DNA of 13,485 nt from CAVYPR01 sp052145775 (GCA_052145775.1 JBKQNY010000213.1:1-13485), one strand, 5' to 3'. Shown: positions 1 through 5,869, numbered from the stretch's first letter. The notes: a model not told the origin generated them from the letters alone. Translations and numbers: made by a program.

Positions 1-525
1 GCCACCTGCGACGGGTTCTTCTTCCGGGGCCTCGAGATCGCCGTGGTCGGCGGCGGGGACTCCGCCCTCGAGGAGGCGCTGTTCCTGACCCGCTTCGCCA
101 CCAAGGTGACCGTCGTCCACCGCCGCAAGGATCTGCGGGCGTCGCGGATCATGCAGCAGCGGGCGTTGGCCAACAAGCGGATCCACTTCCTGTGGGACAC
201 CCGGCTGACCGAGATCCTGGGCGACGGCAAGGTCTCGGGCGTCCGCCTGCGCAACGTCGAGACGGGGGACGACAGCGAGCTGGACCTGCAGGGGGTGTTC
301 GTGGCCATCGGCCACGAACCCAATACCGGCGTGCTGCGCGGCCAGCTCGACCTGGAGGACAACGGTTACGTCAAGACCTTCGGAGGCTCGCGGACGAGCG
401 TCGAGGGGGTGTTCGCCTGTGGCGACGTCCAGGACCACGTCTACCGCCAGGCCGTCACCGCGGCCGGCACCGGCTGCATGGCGGCGATCGACGCCGAGCG
501 GTGGCTGGAGGCGCGCGGCTCGTAG
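1..525 (+). CDS. trxB: Thioredoxin reductase, C-terminal part (5' end outside window)
   Basis: This is the 3' part of the flavoenzyme that passes electrons from NADPH through FAD and a CxxC pair to thioredoxin in the cytoplasm. The open frame runs in from the window edge and starts at residues ATCDG, so the second cysteine of the redox CATC motif is visible and the first lies just outside. Next come a VVGGGDSALEEA nucleotide-binding loop and VVHRRKDLRAS, the basic stretch that normally contacts the NADPH 2'-phosphate. The C-terminal FAD-binding signature GVFACGDVQD is followed by QAVTAAGTGCMAA. The gene ends TAG at 523-525. About 135 N-terminal residues are missing because of the window boundary and not because of a lesion. 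trxA follows 96 nt downstream on the same strand, so the two probably form one redox unit. Confidence 0.97.
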   Translation, partial: ATCDGFFFRGLEIAVVGGGDSALEEALFLTRFATKVTVVHRRKDLRASRIMQQRALANKRIHFLWDTRLTEILGDGKVSGVRLRNVETGDDSELDLQGVFVAIGHEPNTGVLRGQLDLEDNGYVKTFGGSRTSVEGVFACGDVQDHVYRQAVTAAGTGCMAAIDAERWLEARGS

Positions 526-621
526 TGTCGGTGGGCCACGACGGCGGGAACACGCCGGGGCGGTCCGGTGTTGGGGCAGGTACCTCGGGGCGTGGCCCCG
601 GGCCCAGTGAGGAGAACGCAG

Positions 622-948
622 ATGAGCGAGAAGATCGTGACCCTTGACGACGCTACCTTTGACGAGCATGTCAAGGCCTCGGACGTCCCCGTGCTGGTGG
701 ACTTCTGGGCGGAATGGTGCGGCCCGTGCAAGATGATCTCGCCGGTGCTCGAGGAGATCGCCGACGAGCAGGCGGGGAAGCTGCAGATCGGGAAGCTGAA
801 CATCGACGACAACCTGGACGTGACGCGCCGCTACGACGTGATGAGCATCCCGACCCTGATCCTGTTCAAGGACGGCGAGCCCAAGGTCCGTCTGATCGGG
901 GCGAAGCCCAAGGGCCAGCTGCTCCAGGAGCTGGCGGACTACCTGTAG
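622..948 (+). CDS. trxA: Thioredoxin
   Basis: This encodes a 108-residue thioredoxin, the usual family length, which reduces protein disulfides in the cytoplasm and is itself reduced by TrxB. The active site WCGPC is at residues 32-36 and the cis-proline is P77 in SIPTLILF. The ATG at 622 is preceded by a GAGGAG ribosome site (609-614). A longer in-frame start at 568 would add 18 residues (LGQVPRGVAP...) that look unlike thioredoxin, so I reject it. A perfect 6-bp hairpin, CGGGGC-GTG-GCCCCG (586-600), lies just upstream of the ribosome site; its role is unknown. The neighbour order trxB-trxA-cwlM is typical for actinobacterial origin regions. Confidence 0.97.
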   Translation: MSEKIVTLDDATFDEHVKASDVPVLVDFWAEWCGPCKMISPVLEEIADEQAGKLQIGKLNIDDNLDVTRRYDVMSIPTLILFKDGEPKVRLIGAKPKGQLLQELADYL

Positions 949-995
949 GCGACGTCGGCGCCCTCCCCCTGAAGGAGGGCGACAAGGGCGAGGCG

Positions 996-1934
996 GTGGC
1001 CGATCTCCGAGCGCGGCTGGCCGCCCTCGGCTTCGACAGCGTCGGCGACCCGCTCGGCGCCTTCGGCCGGGCCACCAGGGCCGCGGTCGAGGGGTTCCAA
1101 CACCGGCGGGGGCTGCGGGTGGACGGCAGCTGCGGCCGCCAGACCTGGGACACCGTGGTCGAGGCCGGCTACCACCTGGGAGATCGCCCCCTCTACCGTC
1201 GCACCCCCATGCTGCGCGGCGACGACGTGGCCGAGCTCCAGCAGCGGCTGGGTGCGCTCGGCTTCGACGCCGGCCGCGTCGACGGGATCTTCGGCGACGA
1301 CACGGCGGGGGCCCTGGCGGAGTTCCAACGCAACGCCGGCCTACCGGTCGACCACGTCCTCGGCGAGGCCACCCACGCCGAGCTGCTGCGGGTCCAGTCC
1401 CGCAACACCGACTACCAGGTCGTCTCGGAGGTACGCGACCGCGAGCGTCTCCGCCAGGCGCCGCCCACCCTGGCCGGCCGCCACGTGGCCGTCGGCGAGA
1501 TGGGGGGGCTGGCGGCGGCGGCCGGGTCCCTGCGGCGCCGCCTCGTGGCCGCCGGCGCCCGGGTGACCTCCCTCCACCACCCCGACGGCTCCGCCCAGGC
1601 CCAATCGGCCAACGCCGCGGGGGTCGACGTCTACCTGGCCCTTCGGCTCGACCCCTCCCGGACGGGGTGCGGCACCGCCTTCTACTCGGGCTACCGCTAC
1701 GAGTCGCCCGGCGGTCACCGGCTGGCCGACCTCGTCCAGCAACGGGCCCCGGGGGCCCTCGGCGTTTCCAACCTCGGGGTCCACGGCATGTCCATCCCGG
1801 TGCTGCGCGAGACCCGGATGCCCGCCGTCATCGTCGAGGTCGGCCCGGCCCAGGTCGTCGTCGAGAAGGGACCGGCCCTGGCCGACGCCCTGGCCGACGC
1901 CCTGGCCGACTGGGCCGTCGCAGCTTGGGACTGA
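996..1934 (+). CDS. cwlM: CwlM-like protein: two peptidoglycan-binding domains plus a degenerate amidase_3 domain
   Basis: This gene encodes two PG_binding_1 repeats (about residues 1-58 and 71-133; RVDGIFGDDTAGALAEFQ is diagnostic) and then an N-acetylmuramoyl-L-alanine amidase (amidase_3) fold (about 160-309). There is no signal peptide or membrane segment, so it should be cytoplasmic. Of the usual zinc ligands only the late glutamate is clear (E281 in AVIVEVG). The position of the first GHGG histidine reads VAVGEMGG, the next segment with the second ligand is shortened, and the SIHxN histidine site reads LALRLDP (R217). Catalysis is therefore doubtful. In mycobacteria the protein at this locus, CwlM, is a cytoplasmic regulator of MurA and not a secreted hydrolase; synteny suggests the same role here (inference). 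The start is uncertain: homology begins near 963, before any ATG/GTG/TTG. GTG 996, with AAGGG at 984-988, is the first canonical start downstream of trxA. Confidence 0.8.
   Translation: MADLRARLAALGFDSVGDPLGAFGRATRAAVEGFQHRRGLRVDGSCGRQTWDTVVEAGYHLGDRPLYRRTPMLRGDDVAELQQRLGALGFDAGRVDGIFGDDTAGALAEFQRNAGLPVDHVLGEATHAELLRVQSRNTDYQVVSEVRDRERLRQAPPTLAGRHVAVGEMGGLAAAAGSLRRRLVAAGARVTSLHHPDGSAQAQSANAAGVDVYLALRLDPSRTGCGTAFYSGYRYESPGGHRLADLVQQRAPGALGVSNLGVHGMSIPVLRETRMPAVIVEVGPAQVVVEKGPALADALADALADWAVAAWD
1875..1910 (+). repeat. Three perfect 12-bp tandem copies inside the cwlM-like gene
   Basis: GCCCTGGCCGAC is repeated three times without a mismatch and encodes ALAD three times in the last helix of the amidase-like domain. 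The copy number is in frame (12 bp), so slippage would change helix length by four residues and not break the gene. Confidence 0.9.
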
Positions 1935-2033
1935 CCGCTCTCGGCTGGCCAGTCGGGTGACCACAGCGTGACGTAGGCCCCCGCCGGGAAACGGGAGCGC
2001 GTCCAAACCCTTCACTTCAAGGAGAAGTAAACA

Positions 2034-2062
2034 ATCCACAACATCATGCACAGGTTGTGGAT
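2034..2062. repeat. 9-bp inverted repeat with DnaA-box-like arms between convergent genes
   Basis: ATCCACAAC (2034-2042) and GTTGTGGAT (2054-2062) are perfect inverse complements with an 11-nt loop. They lie in the 194-bp gap where the cwlM-like gene and parB converge, so this could act as a bidirectional transcription terminator, but no T-run follows. Each arm also contains ATCCACA, the core of a DnaA box: read outward the 9-mers are CAATCCACA and TCATCCACA, two and one mismatches from TTATCCACA. A weaker 5-bp stem (ACTTC/GAAGT, 2014-2028) sits just to the left. Confidence 0.5.
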
Positions 2063-2128
2063 GAGCCTGAACGAACGCTTCACGCTTTCGTCGCGAAACC
2101 CCCTGACCAGGGAGTTCTCCGGGAAAAC

Positions 2129-3082
2129 TCAGCCCGCACCCTCTGCCGACTCAGCGGGCTGGCCGGCCGACCGCTGATCGCCGGCCATGGCCCGGTAGAT
2201 GCGCTCGAGGTCCTCGAGGGTGGCGAACTCCACGATCACCCGCCCCCGACGATTGCGGAGCTCGACCTTCACGCGCGTGTTGAGGTGGGTAGAGAGCAGC
2301 TCCTCGAGCTCCAGCACGCCCGGCTCGGGGAGCTTGCGGGCCGGCAGGGGCCTTGCAGTGGTAGTACCACTGGTAGTACCGTTGGACGCGGGCTCCGCGG
2401 CTTCGGGCTCCTCGTCGGTCCGGACCGCGTCCTCCACCGCCCGGACGGTCAGCCCCTCGGCCACGATCCGCTGGACCAGCGCCTCCTGGAGGGCCCGGTC
2501 GGGGGTGCCGAGGAGGGCCCGCGCGTGGCCCGCCGAGATGGTCCCTTCCGCCACGGCGCGCTGGGCGCCGGCCGGCAGCTGGAGCAGCCGGAGGGTGTTG
2601 GTCACCGTGGCCCGGCTCTTGCCGACGCGGGTGGCGACCTGCTCGTGGGTGAAGCCGAATTCGTCGATCAGCTGCTGGTAGGCGGCGGCCTCCTCCAGGG
2701 CGTTCAGGTCCGTCCGGTGCAGGTTCTCGACCAGCGCCTGCTCGAGGGCGTGGACGTCGGTGGTCGAGGACTGGACGAGGACCGGGAGGGTCTGCAGCCC
2801 CGCCCTGCGTGCCGCCCGCCACCGCCGCTCGCCGGCGATCAGCTCGTAGCTGTCCTCCTCACCCTCCACCTCGCGCACCAGGACGGGCTGGAGCACCCCG
2901 AGCTCGCGGATCGACGCGGCCAGCGCCGACATCGACTCCTCGTCGAAGTGCGACCGGGGCTGGAGGCGGTTGGGCCGGACGCTGGAGATCGGCACCTCCC
3001 GCAGGGCGGACCCCTCCTCCCCCATCGCCTCGGTGGGGATGAGGGACCCGAGCCCCTTACCCAGCCCGCTTCGGCGCGCCAT
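2129..3082 (-). CDS. parB: Chromosome-partitioning protein ParB
   Basis: This encodes a 317-residue ParB, the CTP-dependent clamp that loads at parS sites, spreads along origin-proximal DNA and stimulates the ParA ATPase. The N-terminal box MARRSGLGKGLGSLIP is typical. The CTP/arginine motif GERRWRAA is at 84-91 and ENLHRTDLN at 119-127. The helix-turn-helix that reads parS spans about 144-170 (THEQVATRVGKSRATVTNTLRLLQ). A low-complexity linker (222-253) leads to the C-terminal dimerisation domain (255-300). The ATG is preceded by GGAGG with good spacing. The start overlaps the parA stop by 26 nt, so translation is probably coupled. The linker contains NGTTSGTTTA, encoded by codons that are AT-rich for this genome and form a 21-bp repeat also found in yidC. 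Confidence 0.98.
   Translation of the reverse strand: MARRSGLGKGLGSLIPTEAMGEEGSALREVPISSVRPNRLQPRSHFDEESMSALAASIRELGVLQPVLVREVEGEEDSYELIAGERRWRAARRAGLQTLPVLVQSSTTDVHALEQALVENLHRTDLNALEEAAAYQQLIDEFGFTHEQVATRVGKSRATVTNTLRLLQLPAGAQRAVAEGTISAGHARALLGTPDRALQEALVQRIVAEGLTVRAVEDAVRTDEEPEAAEPASNGTTSGTTTARPLPARKLPEPGVLELEELLSTHLNTRVKVELRNRRGRVIVEFATLEDLERIYRAMAGDQRSAGQPAESAEGAG
2360..2380 (-). repeat. 21-bp repeat unit in the parB linker (GGTACTACC twice, 3-nt spacer)
   Basis: On the coding strand the sequence reads GGTACTACC-AGT-GGTACTACC, two identical 9-mers 12 bp apart. It encodes GTTSGTT in the poorly conserved linker of ParB. A near-identical unit occurs in the yidC tail at 6973-6993. The codons GGT, ACT and AGT stand out in a 70% G+C context. 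Confidence 0.7.
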
Positions 3083-4247
3083 TGCTCACCTCCTTGGCCA
3101 GCTCGCGGTAGGCGACGGCGCCCCGCGAGGTCGGATCGAACACCGTGATCGGCTGGCCGAACGACGGCGCCTCGGAGAGGCGGACGGTCCGTGGGATCAC
3201 GATCCGGCAGACCTGGTCCGCGAAATGCTCGCGAACCTCGGCCGCCACGTCCACCGACAGGCGGGTCCGCGAGTCGAACATGGTGAGGACGATGGTCGAG
3301 ATCTCAAGCGCACTGTTGAGGTTGGAGGCGACCAGGTGGACGTTGCGGAGCAGCTGGCTCAACCCCTCGAGGGCGTAGTACTCGCACTGGATCGGGACCA
3401 GCACCTCGGAGGCCGCGGCCAGCCCGTTGACCGTGATCAGGCCCAGCGACGGCGGGCAGTCGATGAGGATGAAGTCGAAGTCGTCGACCACCCGGTCGAT
3501 GGCCTTCTTGAGCTTCAGCTCCCGGCTGAAGGCGGGCACAAGCTCGATCTCGACGCCGGCCAGGTCGATCGTGGCCGGGGCCACGAACAGGTTCCGGACG
3601 CTGGTCGGCTCGACGCAGTCCTCCATCGGGGCGTCGCGCATGATCACGTCGTACATCGACAGGGAGAAATTGCGGGCGTCGATGCCGAGGCCGGTCGTGG
3701 CGTTGGCCTGCGGATCGAGGTCCACCACCAGGACCCGGTAGCCCAGGTCGGCCAGGGCGGCGCCGAGGTTCACGGTCGTGGTGGTCTTGCCCACGCCCCC
3801 CTTCTGGTTGGCCACCGCCAGCACCCGGGGCAGCTCCCTGACCGGCCGGGCGCCGTTGCTGGCGACCTCCTCTGTGGGGGAGTCGTCAGCGGCAGATTCG
3901 GGGACCGCGGCCACGGCGGCTGCGGGAGTGGGATCGGGATCGATATCGGGAGCTTCTTCGTCCACAGGCTCCGGCTCGGCTTCCCCGGCCGCGTCCCCGA
4001 CCTCCGGCTCCATTCCAAGACCGGCCGCGGTGATGGACGTGGCCCGCTCGGGCGACTCGGGGTCAGCCGGAGGTTCAGGTTCGATGTCGGCGACCTCCTG
4101 GTCGAACAGTGGCGGGTCCTCGACGGACGGGGGAGCGTCATCCGGGCTCCCATTCGCGACGACGACAGGATCCTCCACCCCGACTCCGACCTCACCATCT
4201 CCCTCGGAGTCCTGGTCGTGCTCACGGTCACGGCGCCTGATCCGCAC
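3057..4247 (-). CDS. parA: Chromosome-partitioning ATPase ParA with long acidic N-terminal extension
   Basis: This is a ParA/Soj-type ATPase that moves ParB-parS complexes by ATP-dependent binding to the nucleoid. The deviant Walker A KGGVGKT is at 149-155 with the signature lysine K149. The switch motif VVDLDPQ is at 174-180, Walker B FILIDCPPS at 259-267, and the C-terminal IPRTVRLSEAPSFG is conserved. The ATPase core begins near residue 140. Ahead of it is a disordered Asp/Glu/Pro-rich stretch of about 135 residues, absent from minimal Soj proteins. The chosen start is GTG at 4247, with AGGA 12 nt upstream. GTG at 4169 with GGAG 5 nt upstream is a real alternative and would give 370 residues. 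The gene is co-directional with parB and overlaps it by 26 nt. Its 5' flank carries a candidate promoter and two parS-like elements. Confidence 0.96.
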   Translation of the reverse strand: MRIRRRDREHDQDSEGDGEVGVGVEDPVVVANGSPDDAPPSVEDPPLFDQEVADIEPEPPADPESPERATSITAAGLGMEPEVGDAAGEAEPEPVDEEAPDIDPDPTPAAAVAAVPESAADDSPTEEVASNGARPVRELPRVLAVANQKGGVGKTTTTVNLGAALADLGYRVLVVDLDPQANATTGLGIDARNFSLSMYDVIMRDAPMEDCVEPTSVRNLFVAPATIDLAGVEIELVPAFSRELKLKKAIDRVVDDFDFILIDCPPSLGLITVNGLAAASEVLVPIQCEYYALEGLSQLLRNVHLVASNLNSALEISTIVLTMFDSRTRLSVDVAAEVREHFADQVCRIVIPRTVRLSEAPSFGQPITVFDPTSRGAVAYRELAKEVSNGAPKRAG

Positions 4248-4282
4248 TACGCGGTCACGTCCTGCACTGGCGGCACATGCTT

Positions 4283-4311
4283 ATCCTCGTCGCCTTCGCC
4301 TCCCGGGTCAA
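4283..4311 (-). promoter_or_regulatory. Candidate parA promoter
   Basis: On the - strand TTGACC (4311-4306) and GAGGAT (4288-4283) are spaced by 17 bp. This would start transcription about 30 nt before the parA GTG. The -35 is good and the -10 only partly matches TANNNT. No transcript evidence is available. Confidence 0.35.
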
Positions 4312-4364
4312 GCCTCTTTGCATCGTTCCGAAGGATTTTCTTGGCTGCCAACGCCTGGAGGGAC

Positions 4365-4393
4365 CGTTTCACGTGGCACCTTACGGTGAAACA
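4365..4393. promoter_or_regulatory. parS-like inverted element, copy 1
   Basis: The arms CGTTTCAC and GTGAAACA flank a 13-bp spacer, GTGGCACCTTACG. The arms match the two halves of the bacterial parS consensus (TGTTTCAC/GTGAAACA) except for the first base. The left 14 bp, GTTTCACGTGGCAC, also read as a contiguous degenerate parS with an intact GTTTCACGTG core. The element lies in the intergenic region upstream of parA, where a ParB target would be expected. Binding is inferred. Confidence 0.55.
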
Positions 4394-4412
4394 ACAAAAC
4401 CCGATGCGCGGG

Positions 4413-4441
4413 TGTTTCACGTGGTACCTTACGGTGAAACA
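4413..4441. promoter_or_regulatory. parS-like inverted element, copy 2
   Basis: The arms TGTTTCAC (4413-4420) and GTGAAACA (4434-4441) are exactly the two 8-bp halves of consensus parS, separated by the 13-bp spacer GTGGTACCTTACG. It matches copy 1 at 27 of 29 positions and starts exactly 48 bp after it. It ends 21 bp before the GTG start of the LAGLIDADG gene, so it lies in that gene's promoter or 5' leader. Confidence 0.6.
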
Positions 4442-4462
4442 AGACCTGAGGGGCAGGGTGAG

Positions 4463-4831
4463 GTGCCGACCGACATCGACATTGGCGTACTCGTCGGGCT
4501 CCTGGTGGGGGAGGGCCACTTCGGTGGGGATGGCCGCCAACCCCAGATCACCCTGAGGATGCACGTACGCCACGAAGCCATCTTCCGCTGGCTCGAGCGG
4601 CAGTTCCCCGGTGGAAAGCTCTATGGCCCCTACCACCACTCCGGCCGGCACTACTACCAGTGGATGGCCCGGGGGCCGTACCTGAAGGAGGTGCTGGTGC
4701 CGTTGCTCCGCCCGCACATCACCCCCGACCTCGACGGCCACGCCGCCCAGCGGTTCACCGAGATGCAGACCCGCTACGCCAGGATCCTCGGCACCCCGAC
4801 GACTGCGCCGCCTGGGGGGGAGGAGACCTGA
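4463..4831 (+). CDS. Solitary single-motif LAGLIDADG-type protein (endonuclease-like or DNA-binding)
   Basis: This encodes a 122-residue protein with one LAGLIDADG-type motif, VLVGLLVGEGHFGG (9-22); E17 sits at the usual catalytic acid position. The following segments, QPQITLRMHVRHEAIFRWLE and KLYGPYHHSGRHYYQWMA, and a helix at 72-84 fit the alpha-beta-beta-alpha pattern of the fold. Family members with one motif usually act as homodimers on near-palindromic DNA. I chose GTG 4463, preceded by purine-rich GAGGGGCAGGG (4448-4458). A longer frame from 4277 would translate both parS-like elements into FHVAPYGET and FHVVPYGET, which looks like an artefact. It lies alone on the + strand between parA and rsmG, with no intron or intein in sight. 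Either a homing-endonuclease remnant or a domesticated DNA-binding regulator is possible; function is unknown. Confidence 0.72.
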   Translation: MPTDIDIGVLVGLLVGEGHFGGDGRQPQITLRMHVRHEAIFRWLERQFPGGKLYGPYHHSGRHYYQWMARGPYLKEVLVPLLRPHITPDLDGHAAQRFTEMQTRYARILGTPTTAPPGGEET

Positions 4832-5221
4832 GCGAGGCGGTGGGCACCTTTCCGGCCGAGCACGGGAACGGGTCGCCGGTGAGCGGCTGCCCCGGAGCCG
4901 CCGTCGCCTGAGGGCTTCCTTTCCGCTGCCGAGGTTCACCCTCGACCTCCGGGACAGGCTCGGCGGCTCCCCGACCGCGACGGCTCCCGTCTTCGGGGGG
5001 AACGGTTCCCCCCGCCCTCCCCCTCCCGACGCGGCCGCCCATGAACTCTCAACCAGGGCACCTTGGCGGTGGATGCCGGGAGAGCACCGGCGTACGGTCC
5101 CCTCGTCGTCCGTGCCTCTTTCGAGGGGCCGCCACCGCTGTGCGGGGAAGCCAGCTCGCAGTGGATCCCGTGGCCGGCCCCCGAGCGACTGTTCCCCGGC
5201 CCCAGATCCGGCCGTCCGGGC
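4832..5221. other. 390-bp gap without a recognisable gene
   Basis: This stretch separates the convergent LAGLIDADG gene and rsmG. Open frames here give only Arg/Gly/Pro-rich translations with no domain pattern, and I see no tRNA or known small RNA. The only clear structure is the strong hairpin at 4995-5013. A small stem, GCCGG/CCGGC, lies around 5083-5099. Confidence 0.6.
4995..5013. terminator. Candidate bidirectional terminator hairpin
   Basis: GGGGGGAAC (4995-5003) and GTTCCCCCC (5005-5013) are perfect inverse complements around one base, giving a very stable G-C stem with an AACGGTT-type loop. It lies between two convergent genes, 164 bp past the LAGLIDADG stop and 209 bp past the rsmG stop. 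No T-tract follows, so termination is inferred from position and stability only. Confidence 0.4.
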
Positions 5222-5869
5222 TCAGAAGAGGGGGCGCTTTGCCGGGACCCCCACCCGCCGCGGGTAGCGGTCCGGGCAGGCGTGCACCTGCGGGATGACG
5301 GCGAAACCGAACGCCTCGCGCAGCAGCATCGCCGGCCCCAGACCGAGGAGAGCCAGGCCGTCCTCGCTCCAGCGTGCTCCGTCGTCCTCGCCGTCGGGTC
5401 GCTCCGACACCACCAGTGCCCCGCCGACCTCGAGGAACGGGGCCGCGCACTCGGCCGTGGTGGCCGGTCGCCCGAACGAGCGCGCCACCACCACCTGGTA
5501 GCCGGCGCGCCGGTCCGGATCCCGCCCCACCTCCTCGGCCCTGCCCTCGACCACGCTCACCCGCCCCTCGAGACCGCAGCGCACGACGGCCTGGCGGAGG
5601 AAGGCCACCCGGCGGCCGGCGGCCTCCAATAGGGTGATCCGGGCACCTGGCCAGGCGAGGGCCAGGACGAGACCGGGGAGTCCACCCCCCGATCCCAGGT
5701 CGAGCACGGTACCCGGCGGCCCGATCCCCGCGGCGCCCACCGCCCAGGCGAAGCCCCGGGCGTGGTCGATCTGGACCTGTAGGGGACCGGGTCCGAGCAG
5801 CCCGAGCCCGCGGGCCTCACCCAGCGTCTCGAGCAGAGCCGACTGACCGTCCTCTGCGTACACGGCCAT
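5222..5869 (-). CDS. rsmG: 16S rRNA (guanine527-N7)-methyltransferase RsmG
   Basis: This encodes a 215-residue SAM-dependent methyltransferase that modifies G527 of 16S rRNA in the 530 loop of the 30S subunit; loss in other bacteria gives low-level streptomycin resistance. The SAM motif VLDLGSGGGLPGLVLA is at 55-70. Further family signs are the HARGFAW segment (36-42), VVARSFG followed by APFLEVGGALVVSE, and the C-terminal YPRRVGVPAKRPL typical of RsmG. The ATG at 5869 lacks a well-spaced ribosome site (GAGGA is about 15 nt away), and the 16 in-frame codons back to the jag stop hold no ATG, GTG or TTG. It is the last gene of the - strand operon, 47 nt after jag. The usual partner parA is displaced by the LAGLIDADG gene and the gap. 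Confidence 0.96.
   Translation of the reverse strand: MAVYAEDGQSALLETLGEARGLGLLGPGPLQVQIDHARGFAWAVGAAGIGPPGTVLDLGSGGGLPGLVLALAWPGARITLLEAAGRRVAFLRQAVVRCGLEGRVSVVEGRAEEVGRDPDRRAGYQVVVARSFGRPATTAECAAPFLEVGGALVVSERPDGEDDGARWSEDGLALLGLGPAMLLREAFGFAVIPQVHACPDRYPRRVGVPAKRPLF

Noticed and set aside
568..621. Longer thioredoxin start at 568
   Set aside because: The added residues do not resemble thioredoxin, and ATG 622 has a clear GAGGAG site.
2086..2098. TTTCG-TCG-CGAAA near the parB stop as a parS site
   Set aside because: It lacks the CACGTG centre and has too many mismatches to the consensus; it is only a weak 5-bp stem.
2112..2130. GAGTTCTCC/GGAAAACTC as parB terminator
   Set aside because: One mismatch, an almost absent loop, and it overlaps the parB stop codon; not convincing.
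2057..3148. Long open frames opposite parB, parA, jag and yidC
   Set aside because: They are antisense frames kept open by high G+C; their translations are Arg/Gly/Pro-rich without domains, while the opposite strand encodes clear conserved proteins.
4277..4462. N-terminal extension of the LAGLIDADG protein starting at 4277
   Set aside because: It translates the two parS-like elements into repeated FHVxPYGET and has no family resemblance; GTG 4463 has a purine-rich site just upstream and the domain starts right after it.
5041..5140. tRNA-like words (GGGAGAGCACCGG, GGTCCC) in the gap before rsmG
   Set aside because: No acceptor stem, anticodon arm or T-arm GTTCRA pairing can be assembled around them.
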